A DNA stretch of 64,000 nt from Candidatus Alcium sp. F082 (GCA_001543395.1 LPNG01000009.1:26583-90582); one strand, 5' to 3'. Counted from the stretch's first letter, positions 42,753-51,501 are shown. Notes: generated by a model from the sequence alone, not told the origin. Numbers and translations: made by a program.

Positions 42753-44006
42753 ATGGATAATATTAAAAGTAAGGCTGACTCCTGGCAGTCCGGCATGGCG
42801 AAGAACATCACCTTTATCGTCACCAAGGACTGCCAGTTGGCCTGCAAATACTGCTACCTTGTAGGTAAGAACGTGAAGGAACGGATGCCCTGGGAGGTGG
42901 CCAAGACCTTCATCGACTATGTGCTCGACCATGAGAACGACCCCGATTTTGCTTACGAATCGGTGGTGTGGGACTTCATCGGCGGAGAACCGTTCCTCGA
43001 GATAGAACTCATCGACAAGATTTGCGACTATATCAAGACGGAACTCTTCCGCCGCAACCACCACTGGTTCAACAGTTACCGCTTCTCCTTCTCCACCAAT
43101 GGCATCAACTACCACGAGAAGGCCGTGCAGGACTTCATCCAAAAGAACCGCGACCACCTCAGCATCGGCATCACGATTGACGGGACGGAAAAGAAGCATG
43201 ACTTGAATCGGGTTTATAAGCAGCCTACGAGTGCCGGAGACGAGCCGTCTGCTGGCCTGGAGAGAGGCAGCTACAAGGACGTGGTGAAGAACATCCCGCT
43301 GTGGTTAGAGCAATTCCCGGGCGGCGGCACCAAGGTCACCATCTCGTCGGCGGATATTCCGTATATCACCGAGAGCGTGCTGCACCTCTATTCGTTGGGC
43401 ATCCACGAGGTGAACATCAACGTGGTGTTTGAGGACATGTGGCAAGAGGGGGACGACCTCAAGTTTGAGGAACAACTGATGCAACTCGCCGACGCCATCA
43501 TCGACGGCGGCTATTACCAGGACTACGCCTGCTCGTTCTTCTCGGAGCACATCGGCAAGCCCATGGACCCCGAGCGCGACAACCAGAACTGGTGCGGTGC
43601 GGGCAAGATGCTCAGCGTCGACGCTGCCGGCAACCTCTATCCCTGCACCCGCTTCGCGCAATACTCGCTCCGCGACAAGGAGACCTGGACCATCGGCAAC
43701 ATCCACGACGGCATCGACAAGAACAAACTGCGCCCCTTCCTCACCCTCGACCGCACGACGCAAAGCCCGCAGAAGTGCATCGAATGTGAGGTGGCGAGCG
43801 GCTGCGCCTGGTGCCAAGGCGAGAACTTCGACGCGGCACAGACCCACACCGTGTTTGAACGCGCCACGGCCATCTGCCTCATGCACAAGGCCCGCGTACG
43901 CGCCAACAACTACTACTGGAACAAGCTCTACCGCAAGCTCGAACTCGAAGACCTGCGCGAGCAGTACGAAGCCAACAAACGCGAAGTGAAACCCGAAATC
44001 TGCTGA
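42753..44006 (+). CDS. Radical SAM/SPASM maturase of the CXXX-repeat peptides
   Basis: A 417-residue radical SAM enzyme. The 4Fe-4S/SAM motif CQLACKYC is at residues 27-34, GGEPFLE follows near residue 77, and STNG near 116. A C-terminal SPASM region has NWCGAGKMLSVDAAGNLYPC (near 280-299) and CIECEVASGCAWC (near 343-355), giving cysteines for auxiliary Fe-S clusters. It matches the CXXX-repeat target maturase family (TIGR04115-type, from memory) and probably forms thioether or similar crosslinks at cysteines. Residues around 155-165 (TSAGDEPSAGLE) are encoded by a palindromic insertion. Lies directly after the long precursor and three bases before the next maturase gene. Cytoplasmic. Confidence 0.9.
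   Translation: MDNIKSKADSWQSGMAKNITFIVTKDCQLACKYCYLVGKNVKERMPWEVAKTFIDYVLDHENDPDFAYESVVWDFIGGEPFLEIELIDKICDYIKTELFRRNHHWFNSYRFSFSTNGINYHEKAVQDFIQKNRDHLSIGITIDGTEKKHDLNRVYKQPTSAGDEPSAGLERGSYKDVVKNIPLWLEQFPGGGTKVTISSADIPYITESVLHLYSLGIHEVNINVVFEDMWQEGDDLKFEEQLMQLADAIIDGGYYQDYACSFFSEHIGKPMDPERDNQNWCGAGKMLSVDAAGNLYPCTRFAQYSLRDKETWTIGNIHDGIDKNKLRPFLTLDRTTQSPQKCIECEVASGCAWCQGENFDAAQTHTVFERATAICLMHKARVRANNYYWNKLYRKLELEDLREQYEANKREVKPEIC
43228..43256. repeat. Palindromic insertion in the radical SAM gene
   Basis: agacg (43238-43242) and cgtct (43246-43250) lie within gccgg...ctggc, a hairpin-capable element in frame inside the maturase gene. It may be another REP-type repeat; no second copy was seen here. 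Confidence 0.4.
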
Positions 44007-44009
44007 GCC

Positions 44010-45017
44010 ATGCTGCAATACCTTGTCATATTATTGGACGACACCAGCGCGGCCTATTGCCACGCCGACAATCCGCTGAAAGAGCACAACTTAATGCCCA
44101 TCGAGACCTTGAAGAAAGGCATCCTCTTCGGCATGAAGCAAAACCTGATGATCCAGTATGTCTTTCCAGACTGCGGGACACGGGACTATGAACTCCCGAA
44201 AGAATATGCCGAAGTTATAGAGAGCATCGACAACGTGAAGATCTATCCTACTGGATGCAAGCCTGTTACTGGCATCGAGGACGGCAACGAAACGGATGTG
44301 GAAGTGGCCAACGAAGTCCCTGAAAAAGTGGAAGCCAAGAACTTGGTGCTTCGTCTTCCGTTCGGAAAAATGCTGAAACAGAAGGACGAAATCGCGAAAC
44401 TTTTTGCCTCGGGTGTGAGAATCAACCTCTGCATCACCGATGTGGAGCAATTCACTGACGGACAAATCGAGGCCTACAAACAATTGCTGGAAGAATGGAA
44501 CGGCGTTTTGCTTGGCCTCTACAAGCAAGGTCTTTCGCCACAGTTCAATCTCCTGACGGACAGGATGATGCTGAAGGAGATGCACAACTGCGAGGCAGGT
44601 GTGAGCAACATCACGCTTGCCCCGAACGGGAAGTTCTACCTCTGCCCGGCGTTCTACTACGACGAGCGGATGCAGGTGTTCAACCAACTGAACCACCACC
44701 AACCGTCGTCCGACCATTCCGTCGGCGACCTGGAAAAAGGTTTGAACATCCCCAACCCGCAACTCCTGCGCCTCGACCATGCGCCCTTGTGCCGCAACTG
44801 CGACGCTTACCAATGCCGCCGTTGCCTGTGGCTCAACCGCAAGCTGACATGGGACATCAACACGCCCTCGCACCAGCAATGTGTGATGGCGCACATCGAG
44901 CGCAACGCAAGCCGCGCCCTGCTGAACGACATCCGCAAGGTCGGCGAGTTCATGCCCGAAATCGACATCAAGGAAATCAACTACTTGGACCCGTTTGAGG
45001 TCAGGAAGGAGTTTTAG
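44010..45017 (+). CDS. CXXX-repeat peptide maturase (SPASM-like, no radical SAM motif)
   Basis: A 335-residue protein that pairs with the radical SAM enzyme. It lacks CxxxCxxC but has a SPASM-like C-terminal cysteine set: FYLCPAFYYDERM near residue 212, CRNCDAYQCRRCLWLN near 256-271 and QQCVMAH near 290. The N terminus (LQYLVILLDDTSAAYCHAD) matches the CXXX repeat peptide maturase family (TIGR04119-type, from memory). Probably a degenerate radical-SAM relative that binds Fe-S clusters and helps present or modify the peptide. Starts three bases after the radical SAM gene. Two palindromes follow its stop. Confidence 0.85.
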   Translation: MLQYLVILLDDTSAAYCHADNPLKEHNLMPIETLKKGILFGMKQNLMIQYVFPDCGTRDYELPKEYAEVIESIDNVKIYPTGCKPVTGIEDGNETDVEVANEVPEKVEAKNLVLRLPFGKMLKQKDEIAKLFASGVRINLCITDVEQFTDGQIEAYKQLLEEWNGVLLGLYKQGLSPQFNLLTDRMMLKEMHNCEAGVSNITLAPNGKFYLCPAFYYDERMQVFNQLNHHQPSSDHSVGDLEKGLNIPNPQLLRLDHAPLCRNCDAYQCRRCLWLNRKLTWDINTPSHQQCVMAHIERNASRALLNDIRKVGEFMPEIDIKEINYLDPFEVRKEF

Positions 45018-45066
45018 CCCGTCCCGAAGGGACGACACCTTATTAACCGTAGGTCGCGACCTACGG
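45018..45066. repeat. Two intergenic hairpins in the CXXX operon
   Basis: gtcccgaagggac (45021-45033) and the perfect 20-base palindrome ccgtaggtcgcgacctacgg (45047-45066) lie between the two CXXX-system genes. No T-run follows, so these look like REP-type elements and not a terminator. Confidence 0.85.
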
Positions 45067-45094
45067 CAGACACAAACAAAACAAAAATACCGCA

Positions 45095-45364
45095 ATGAAG
45101 AAAAAAGTAGGTCAGGTAACCCCTGAAGAAAAGAACGAAATCCAGCAACTCTTCGAAAGAAGAAACGGCCTGAACGAATTAGCGAAAATCCTCAGCGCCG
45201 ACAACACCGAACTCTACGAAAAACTCGTAAAGGACATGGGCGAGACCGGCACCAAGTTCCAAGGCTGGTGGGACCGCATGTCGCAGAAGTACCAATGGGA
45301 ATCGGCTGAAAACGGCAACTGGGAAATCAATTTTGAGACCAACGAAATCTATCTTGTATCATGA
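45095..45364 (+). CDS. CXXX-repeat peptide modification system accessory protein
   Basis: An 89-residue soluble protein: [36 protein letters not shown], then [20 protein letters not shown] and a C-terminal beta hairpin [14 protein letters not shown]. It fits the small CXXX-repeat modification system protein (TIGR04116-type, from memory). A peptide-recognition or scaffold role beside the maturases is plausible but untested. Its stop overlaps the TatA start (ATGA at 45361-45364), tying the modification genes to the export genes in one translationally coupled operon. Confidence 0.8.
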   Translation: MKKKVGQVTPEEKNEIQQLFERRNGLNELAKILSADNTELYEKLVKDMGETGTKFQGWWDRMSQKYQWESAENGNWEINFETNEIYLVS

Positions 45365-45588
45365 CACTGTTATTCATTGGCACAACGGAGCTGCTGCTCA
45401 TCGGCGGCATCGCGCTTCTCATCTTCGGCGGGAAGAAAGTGCCCGAATTGATGCGCGGTTTGGGCAAAGGCATGCAAAGCTTCAAGAAAGGCATGAACGA
45501 CCCTCTTGACGATAACGAGAAAAAGAAAGATGAAGTGACGGATGAAGCGCAAGCCGAGCCAAAAGAAAACGAAGGCAGCGGACAATAA
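45361..45588 (+). CDS. tatA: Sec-independent translocase subunit TatA
   Basis: A 75-residue TatA/E-type protein. A short N-terminal membrane helix ([20 protein letters not shown]) is followed by the conserved [26 protein letters not shown] amphipathic region, seen here as [20 protein letters not shown], and an acidic tail. TatA forms the pore or patch through which folded twin-arginine substrates pass. Overlaps the CXXX accessory gene by four bases and is followed by tatC, so it is expressed with the CXXX cluster. Confidence 0.95.
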   Translation: MTLLFIGTTELLLIGGIALLIFGGKKVPELMRGLGKGMQSFKKGMNDPLDDNEKKKDEVTDEAQAEPKENEGSGQ

Positions 45589-46345
45589 CGCCGACCCGAA
45601 CATGCTGACCTTCGGCGGACACCTCGAAGTGCTCCGCCGAATGCTGTTCCGCATCATCGCCGTGGTGATGGTGCTGGCGATAGCCATATTCTGTTTCAAG
45701 GACAAGACCTTCGAACTGCTCCTTGCACCAAGCCAGTGGGACTTCGTCACGTATCGCTATATTGAAAAGTTTCTTCACCATATAGGCATTAGCTTTCAAT
45801 TCAATGAATTCCATATCAATATGATTGCCACGGAGTTGTCGAGCCAGTTCATGACACATATCTCCACGGCACTCTACTTGGCCTTGCTCGGTGCGTCGCC
45901 CTATATTTTGGTCGAGTTGTTCCGTTTCATCACGCCTGCACTCTACGAAAACGAGAAGAAATACTCGGTGCAAGTGGCCGTCACGGTCTACCTGCTTTTC
46001 ATCGTCGGTGTGCTGATGTCGTATTTCATCCTCTTTCCCATTTCTTTCAGGTTCTTGGGCACCTATCAAGTCTCAAGCATGGTGACGCCCAACATCACAC
46101 TGAAATCCTACATCAGCTTGGTGTTCCAACTGCCTGTCATCGCGTTTTTCTTGGGTAAACTGGAAGTGGTAAATTCCGAATTCCTAAAACATTACAGGAA
46201 GTATGCCCTCATAGTCATTATGCTAATAGCCGCCATCATCACGCCACCAGACTTGATGACGCTCATTTTGGTCACCATACCGCTTTATCTTCTCTATGAG
46301 GTGAGTATTTTGGTCCTAAAACGCATGGAAAAGCGAAACAATTGA
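45542..46345 (+). CDS. tatC: Sec-independent translocase subunit TatC
   Basis: A 267-residue TatC with six membrane helices. The cytoplasmic start ([17 protein letters not shown]) matches the family HLxELRxR segment. Later marks: [30 protein letters not shown] (the conserved periplasm-to-cytoplasm glutamate region) and [20 protein letters not shown]. TatC recognises the twin-arginine motif. The first ATG (45542) overlaps tatA by 47 bases; the ATG at 45602, giving [13 protein letters not shown], is an equally plausible start 13 bases after tatA. Likely substrates include the two RREFFK precursors encoded a few kilobases upstream. Confidence 0.93.
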   Translation: MKRKPSQKKTKAADNNADPNMLTFGGHLEVLRRMLFRIIAVVMVLAIAIFCFKDKTFELLLAPSQWDFVTYRYIEKFLHHIGISFQFNEFHINMIATELSSQFMTHISTALYLALLGASPYILVELFRFITPALYENEKKYSVQVAVTVYLLFIVGVLMSYFILFPISFRFLGTYQVSSMVTPNITLKSYISLVFQLPVIAFFLGKLEVVNSEFLKHYRKYALIVIMLIAAIITPPDLMTLILVTIPLYLLYEVSILVLKRMEKRNN

Positions 46346-46386
46346 TGATTTAATCGTTTTTCCACCAGCTTTATTCAGAAAATCCA

Positions 46387-46394
46387 TATTTTTG
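46387..46394 (+). promoter_or_regulatory. -7 promoter box for the DUF1295 gene
   Basis: TATTTTTG lies 24 bases before the ATG at 46419, indicating transcription separate from the tat genes. Confidence 0.6.
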
Positions 46395-46418
46395 CGGCAC
46401 AAACAAAACATACATGCC

Positions 46419-47222
46419 ATGACCTACCTATTGATATTACTTGGCGTTTCGCTGCTCGTTTCCGCCGTCGGGTGGATTTATTTCATCTATTTCTTCAGCC
46501 TCGGCTACGGCTATGGCGTGGCAGCATTGGCCATTACCATGGTCGCACTCTTCAGCAGCGCCATCACATGGTCTACCGCCCTCCTTTGCGCACTCCTGTT
46601 CGTGTTCGGTTGCCGCCTCGGCACCTATTTGCTCATTCGCGAGAAGAAGACCGCCGCATACCGCAAGATACTGTACGACCCCTCGTTGCAAAAGAAAAAG
46701 CCACTCTTTGTCATCCTCACAGTGTGGCTGTTTTGCGCCGTCCTTTATGTGGCACAAGTGAGCCCTGTGGCGTTCCGCCTCGCCAACATCATCGAAGGCA
46801 AAGCCGTGAGCGACCTTGGGGCTTGGATCGGTGCAGGCGTCATGCTGCTGGGCATTGTCTTGGAAGCCGTCAGCGATGCGCAAAAAAGCAAGGCTAAGAA
46901 AAAGGATCCAAAGCGTTTCGTCTCCACTGGACTTTACCGTATCGTTCGCTGTCCCAACTACTTGGGCGAGGTTGTCATTTGGACAGGCAGTCTCATCAGC
47001 GGCATCGGAGCGGGTCTCACTGCATGGCAATGGGTCATCGCTGTCATCGGCTACATCGGCATCCTCTATGTGATGTTCAGCGGTGCTCGCCGCCTCGAAC
47101 TGCGTCAAAACGAAGTGTACGGCAACGACCCCGAATACCAGACCTACGTCAGGAAGACTCCGATTTTAATTCCTTTATTGCCAATCCATTCTTTGGCAAA
47201 ATACAAGTGGTTACAGGCGTGA
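46419..47222 (+). CDS. DUF1295/isoprenylcysteine-methyltransferase-like membrane protein
   Basis: A 267-residue membrane protein of the steroid 5-alpha-reductase/ICMT superfamily (DUF1295). About seven hydrophobic segments; the C-terminal family motif is GLYRIVRCPNYLGEVVIWTG, followed by ARRLELRQNEVYGNDPEYQ, which binds an NADPH or SAM-type cofactor in relatives. A TTG-started extension to 46392 overlaps the promoter box, so the ATG at 46419 is preferred. It follows tatC by 73 bases but has its own promoter. Substrate unknown; a lipid reductase or methyltransferase role is possible. Confidence 0.8.
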   Translation: MTYLLILLGVSLLVSAVGWIYFIYFFSLGYGYGVAALAITMVALFSSAITWSTALLCALLFVFGCRLGTYLLIREKKTAAYRKILYDPSLQKKKPLFVILTVWLFCAVLYVAQVSPVAFRLANIIEGKAVSDLGAWIGAGVMLLGIVLEAVSDAQKSKAKKKDPKRFVSTGLYRIVRCPNYLGEVVIWTGSLISGIGAGLTAWQWVIAVIGYIGILYVMFSGARRLELRQNEVYGNDPEYQTYVRKTPILIPLLPIHSLAKYKWLQA

Positions 47223-47230
47223 TGTAGTCT

Positions 47231-48844
47231 TCAATCCACCACCACCCTATCCACCTGCTGCTTCCCACCAGAAATGGTCACCAAGGTGTAAACGCCTTGG
47301 CTCAGACCTCGTGTGGAAATCAAAAAACCTTGCGTATTTGAAGTATTGGAATACAACAAGCGACCCGTCATGTCGTATAATTTGACAGAAGCATCACCAG
47401 CTTCCGCAAAGCGGATATTGATTCTGTCCTTGGCGGGATTAGGGAAAACTTCTACAAATCGAGTCGGCCCTTCGACGGGCTCAGGGACCTCAACGCCCCA
47501 AGTGCCACAGCCTGCATTGATTTCACCGTCCAAATAGTTGAAGCGGTTGTCCAACCAGTCGCGCATATAGTCCAATTGACTTTCGTCGACGCTAAAGGCT
47601 GGCCATGCCTCATGCTCGCGCTCGTAGGCACCGCTTTCCACTAAGGCTTCGTATTGGTTTTGGACCATCTCCATGATATGCTCCGTGGTCAAGATGTCGT
47701 TACGCAAGGCGTTGTATCTGACTTTCGCCAAAGCCACAAAGCCATTGTCGTAGCAGTCCTGCGTCAAACGGTCGTAGAAGCCATTGCTCTTCAAACCTGC
47801 CGTGTTGTTGGTATGACTTCCATCGGTGTCCAAACCCCAGATGGCGTCCAAGTCCCAAGGCAAGTACATATAGGTGCTCGACTTCTTGTAACGGGCCAAA
47901 AACAGGTTGCGGCCCATGTTGTCCATGGCCATCACGCTATTGATAAACAAATAGTAATCAATGGCATTGGCTTGGTCGAATTGCGCGGAATATTGCGAAT
48001 AGAACACATTGTCGGAGGCATTCATCACAAAGTTGGTGAAATTGTAAAGATGGCTCCAGTTGATGGCCGTGTCGCTCTCGTTGGGATAAACCCATTCGTA
48101 GTTGTCCCAAGTGTCAAGTGTATTGTCGAAACCGGGCAGGCTATCGAACGTCGGAGCGCCAGGGCCGTTGCCTTTATAAAGCAGTCCCCTCAATTCGCCA
48201 TTGTATTTGCGCAACCCGAGTTGTTTGCGGTCCATACGCTCCGTCATGGCATAAACGCCCATGTACTCGTCATTGATGAACACATCGGCATAGACCATAC
48301 GAATGCCTGGCAAGGCATCAGGCTCGTTCTCGGCATAAGGCAGTTGATACATCTCCATCCACAACTCGTTGGCCACCTTGTCGCGAAGACGCAGCGGTTG
48401 TGCCCACATGGCCTCTAGGTTCCAGTCGTCGTCGCTACGAAGCCCAAGGAAGGTAGTATCAGCCATCTCAGCACCCGTCTCGTCAGCCCAAAGCTCAACA
48501 CGATAGGATTTCTTGTCGTATTGCTGCGACGAGGTACCACGAATCTTGAATCCAGCGTGCATCGTGACGACATTGCCATCGGCATCTGCCACATTGATGA
48601 GGCCATGCACAGCGGGCGAATTGACAATCGGACCATCAGTGGTGATGGTAATCAAAGGCATCTCGCTACGATAACAGGTATATCTTTCTCCCCTAACCTC
48701 TACAATCTCCTTGAAAGGCTTCATACCCTCAGGCAGTCTGACTGTCGCCACAACGATTTTCTTCTCATGGTCGATGCCGTAGGTCTGCGCCCACATCACC
48801 ATGTTCAATAGCGCCAAAACAATGATCAAAAATGTTTTCTTCAT
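47231..48844 (-). CDS. CotH kinase family protein with T9SS sorting domain
   Basis: A 537-residue exported protein. The ATG at 48844 starts a signal peptide (KKTFLIIVLALLNMVMWA). The CotH domain shows KIRGTSSQQYDKKSYRVELW, VYAMTERMDRKQLGLRKYNG (with the Lys/Arg positions of CotH kinases) and YMYLPWDLDAIWGLDTDGSH (acidic catalytic region). The last 80 residues are a type IX secretion C-terminal domain: VFPNPAKDRINIRF, KLYDMTGRLLYSN and GLSQGVYTLVTISGG. The linker between them (VEVPEPVEGPTRFVEV) comes from a REP element (47466-47489). CotH proteins phosphorylate proteins; here a surface target is likely. Confidence 0.9.
   Translation of the reverse strand: MKKTFLIIVLALLNMVMWAQTYGIDHEKKIVVATVRLPEGMKPFKEIVEVRGERYTCYRSEMPLITITTDGPIVNSPAVHGLINVADADGNVVTMHAGFKIRGTSSQQYDKKSYRVELWADETGAEMADTTFLGLRSDDDWNLEAMWAQPLRLRDKVANELWMEMYQLPYAENEPDALPGIRMVYADVFINDEYMGVYAMTERMDRKQLGLRKYNGELRGLLYKGNGPGAPTFDSLPGFDNTLDTWDNYEWVYPNESDTAINWSHLYNFTNFVMNASDNVFYSQYSAQFDQANAIDYYLFINSVMAMDNMGRNLFLARYKKSSTYMYLPWDLDAIWGLDTDGSHTNNTAGLKSNGFYDRLTQDCYDNGFVALAKVRYNALRNDILTTEHIMEMVQNQYEALVESGAYEREHEAWPAFSVDESQLDYMRDWLDNRFNYLDGEINAGCGTWGVEVPEPVEGPTRFVEVFPNPAKDRINIRFAEAGDASVKLYDMTGRLLYSNTSNTQGFLISTRGLSQGVYTLVTISGGKQQVDRVVVD
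47466..47489. repeat. REP-type palindrome inside the CotH gene
   Basis: cccttcgacgggctcaggga is the same family as 35826-35864 and 39008-39070, translated as VPEPVEGP in the linker before the T9SS sorting domain. Confidence 0.85.
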
Positions 48845-48853
48845 ATAACTATC

Positions 48854-48861
48854 CAAAAATA
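48854..48861 (-). promoter_or_regulatory. -7 promoter box of the CotH gene
   Basis: TATTTTTG on the minus strand lies only nine bases before the ATG at 48844, so the message would have almost no leader. Confidence 0.55.
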
Positions 48862-48898
48862 TAAAAGTCTCTTTAATTCAACATTCAGCATTCAGTAT

Positions 48899-51115
48899 TC
48901 AATCAATTCGTACCACCTCCATAATCCCCTCAATGGCTTTCAGCCTGACAATGAGTTGCTCCAAGGCCTCCACATCGGAGATCTGAAGCACAATCCTGCC
49001 TTCAAAAAAGCCTTCCTTGTCAGAGTTGAGGGCGATATTCTTCATGTTCACCTCCAAGTCTTCGGAGATGACCTTAGTGATTTTTCCAAGCAATCCCATC
49101 ACATCACGACCATAGATACGAATGGTGGCCTGCGACCCTTGATTCTCGATGCCGTTCCATTTCACGTTGATGATGCGGTAGCCATAACGCTGCTGCATGC
49201 TCTTGGCGTTGGGGCAATTGGTGCGGTGTATGCTGATGGTGCCGTCGCTGGTGACAAATCCAAAGACGCGGTCGCCAGGAATGGGGTTGCAGCATTTGGC
49301 CAATTTGTAGGTCACGTTGTCGATGTCCTCGCCGATTGAGAGCGACTCTTCCGCATCGGCAGACTGCTCTTTCTTTGTCGACTCAATCTGTTCAGGAACA
49401 GGCCTTTCTGCTTTCTCGGCGCTCTCCCCAAACTTTGAGGTCAAAAAGCGTTTGACGTCGGCAATATCGATTTTCTCAGTGGAGATCTGATGATAGAGCT
49501 GCAGCGAGTTCTCCAGTTTGAACTCCTTCACCAGCATGTCGATCACGGTCTCGGAGAACGGCAGCTTCCAGTTCTTCAGTCGGCGCTGCAACATGCCCTT
49601 GCCCAGTTCCGATTCCTTCAGCTCCTCTTCTTTCAAGTAACGTCTGATCTTGTTTTTGGCCTTCTCGGTAACCACCACATTGAGCCAGTCGGCTCGCGGC
49701 GACTGTTTCTTGCTGGTGATGATTTCCACCTTGTCGCCATTGGTCAGCACATGACGGATGGGCACCATATGCCCGTTGACACGAGCGCCATTGCAGGTCT
49801 CGCCCACCTTCGTATGCACTTCGTATGCGAAGTCGAGCACGGTGGAACCGATGGGCAGCTGCTTCAGGTCGCCTTCGGGCGTAAAGATGAATATCTTATC
49901 AGATTTATAGATCTTTCTGTACGAGTTCTCAAACGACACCAAGCCCGGGTTCTCCAACACCTCGCGCACGTTGAGCAGCCACTCCTCAGAGGTCTGTTTC
50001 TCCCCTTTATAGAGATAGTGTGCCGCCTGCCCCGTCTCAGCGATGTCGTCCATACGGGTGGTGCGTATCTGCACCTCAAACCACAACTTGTCATCGTATT
50101 TCACGGTGGTGTGCAGCGACTCATAACCCGATGCCTTGGGCTTGGTAATCCAGTCGCGAAGACGTTCTGGCATTGGGTCGTAGATATTGGTAATGGCCGA
50201 ATAAACGCTCCAGCAGCACTCCTGCTCGTCCTTCAAGGCACAGCGAATGATGACACGCGCCGCCATCAGGTCGTAAACCTCCTCAAACGGCACATTTTGG
50301 GCACGCATCTTGGCATAAATGGAAGGAATGGATTTCAAACGCCACTTCACGGTATAGGCGAACTTAGGTTTACCGTTTCTCTTCGTGCGCTCCAACTCAG
50401 CATCGATACCCTCCGAAATACGGGCGATGAACTTTTCAGCGGTCTGCCTACGGGCCTCCTTACTGGCCTCGATCTTGGCCTCAATCTCATGGAAGATCTC
50501 AGGGTTCTCATACAGCATCAGCTTCTCTTCGAGCTCTGCCTTCAGCTTATACAATCCCAGTCGATGAACGATAGGGATATAGATGTATTTGATCTCATGG
50601 AAATACTTCGAAAGCCGGTCGGCATCCACGTCGTTTTGGTTGCGCACGTCATACACACGGTGCACAATCTTCAGCAACACCGACCGCATGTCGTCGATCA
50701 ACGAGAGGAACAACACCTGGAAGTTGTCGGAGTTATAGGCCACTTTCTCCGTATCAAGCCTCGATATCTCACTGAAATCCTCAAGGATGATGGCAACGGT
50801 CTTACCAAACTGCTGTTCCAGTTCCTTGAGACTCACCCCCTCTTTGTAGTCAATGCCATGAAGGAACGACGCCACCACAGAGATATAGCCCAAGCCCACC
50901 TCGATCACGGCGCTACGACCCATCTCGATGAGGTGATACATATAAGCCTTGCCTGAAAGCAAATAACGTCCGTCGTATTTCTCCAAGCAGAAGCGGAAAG
51001 CCTTGTCAATCAATGCCAAATGCTCGGGCGCATTGACGAAAGGATGGATATCGTCAAGCATGCTCTCATAGGCCTGCTGAATGGCCAAAATCTCCAAAGA
51101 AGTGTAACCCGCCAT
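48899..51115 (-). CDS. RelA/SpoT family (p)ppGpp synthetase with degenerate HD domain
   Basis: A 738-residue Rel homologue that makes or degrades (p)ppGpp. The synthetase is intact: VYDLMAARVIIRC, LRDWITKPKASGYESLHTTV and VQIRTTRMDDIAE. TGS (DKIFIFTPEGDLKQLPIGST), helical and zinc-finger regions (CCNPIPGDRVFGF) and a C-terminal ACT domain follow. In the N-terminal hydrolase domain the usual HDxxED signature is replaced: residues read ASFLHGIDYKEG, without HD. So it is probably synthetase-only, RelA-like, as seen in some Bacteroidota with two Rel proteins. The start is the ATG at 51115, overlapping the clpS stop by one base (TAATG); an upstream extension has no Rel homology. Confidence 0.88.
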   Translation of the reverse strand: MAGYTSLEILAIQQAYESMLDDIHPFVNAPEHLALIDKAFRFCLEKYDGRYLLSGKAYMYHLIEMGRSAVIEVGLGYISVVASFLHGIDYKEGVSLKELEQQFGKTVAIILEDFSEISRLDTEKVAYNSDNFQVLFLSLIDDMRSVLLKIVHRVYDVRNQNDVDADRLSKYFHEIKYIYIPIVHRLGLYKLKAELEEKLMLYENPEIFHEIEAKIEASKEARRQTAEKFIARISEGIDAELERTKRNGKPKFAYTVKWRLKSIPSIYAKMRAQNVPFEEVYDLMAARVIIRCALKDEQECCWSVYSAITNIYDPMPERLRDWITKPKASGYESLHTTVKYDDKLWFEVQIRTTRMDDIAETGQAAHYLYKGEKQTSEEWLLNVREVLENPGLVSFENSYRKIYKSDKIFIFTPEGDLKQLPIGSTVLDFAYEVHTKVGETCNGARVNGHMVPIRHVLTNGDKVEIITSKKQSPRADWLNVVVTEKAKNKIRRYLKEEELKESELGKGMLQRRLKNWKLPFSETVIDMLVKEFKLENSLQLYHQISTEKIDIADVKRFLTSKFGESAEKAERPVPEQIESTKKEQSADAEESLSIGEDIDNVTYKLAKCCNPIPGDRVFGFVTSDGTISIHRTNCPNAKSMQQRYGYRIINVKWNGIENQGSQATIRIYGRDVMGLLGKITKVISEDLEVNMKNIALNSDKEGFFEGRIVLQISDVEALEQLIVRLKAIEGIMEVVRID

Positions 51116-51390
51116 TAGTCCGTTATTTTCACAGTAAGTTGATAGCCAAGGAGGATGTCGTAATAAGGTTTCAACTCCTCGAAACTGCCATGCATGACGG
51201 CGCATTTGCCTTTGTAATGCGTAATCCAAGCGCAGGTCTCGGCCTGCTCGCGGGTATGATGGCACACCTTCATCAAGGTGTCGATGACATATTCAAACGT
51301 GTTTACGTCGTCGTTGATGAGCAGGAGACTCTTCTCATTCTCTATCAATTCCTCTTCCAGGACATCAACGTTTTCCTGTTCCTTGTTCAT
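51115..51390 (-). CDS. clpS: ATP-dependent Clp protease adaptor ClpS
   Basis: ClpS delivers N-degron substrates to ClpAP-type protease. The core is LLLINDDVNTFEYVIDTLMK, CHHTREQAETCAWITHYKGK and GSFEELKPYYDILLGYQLTV, with the DDVNTF signature and the helical pattern of the binding pocket. The ATG at 51390 (MNKEQENVDVLEE) gives 91 residues with a typical acidic N-terminal extension; an upstream ATG at 51423 would add 11 residues. Its stop overlaps the relA-like start, so the two are translated together. Confidence 0.9.
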   Translation of the reverse strand: MNKEQENVDVLEEELIENEKSLLLINDDVNTFEYVIDTLMKVCHHTREQAETCAWITHYKGKCAVMHGSFEELKPYYDILLGYQLTVKITD

Positions 51391-51471
51391 TTCAAAACTA
51401 AATTCGGGGGTAAAAATACACATTATTTCCCAATTGGTGACCGAAAAAGGATACCTTAGTGTTTTTTTTCC

Positions 51472-51479
51472 TACTTTTG
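51472..51479 (+). promoter_or_regulatory. -7 promoter box of the glycan cluster
   Basis: TACTTTTG lies 22 bases before the flippase start at 51502. Confidence 0.55.
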
Positions 51480-51501
51480 CCCTCCGAACAATGATGTCGC
51501 A

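Noticed and set aside
42340..43199. Alternative-frame and antisense frames across the CXXX precursor
   Set aside because: They arise from the tgt/ggt-type repeats; the cysteine frame with Tat signal is clearly the real one.
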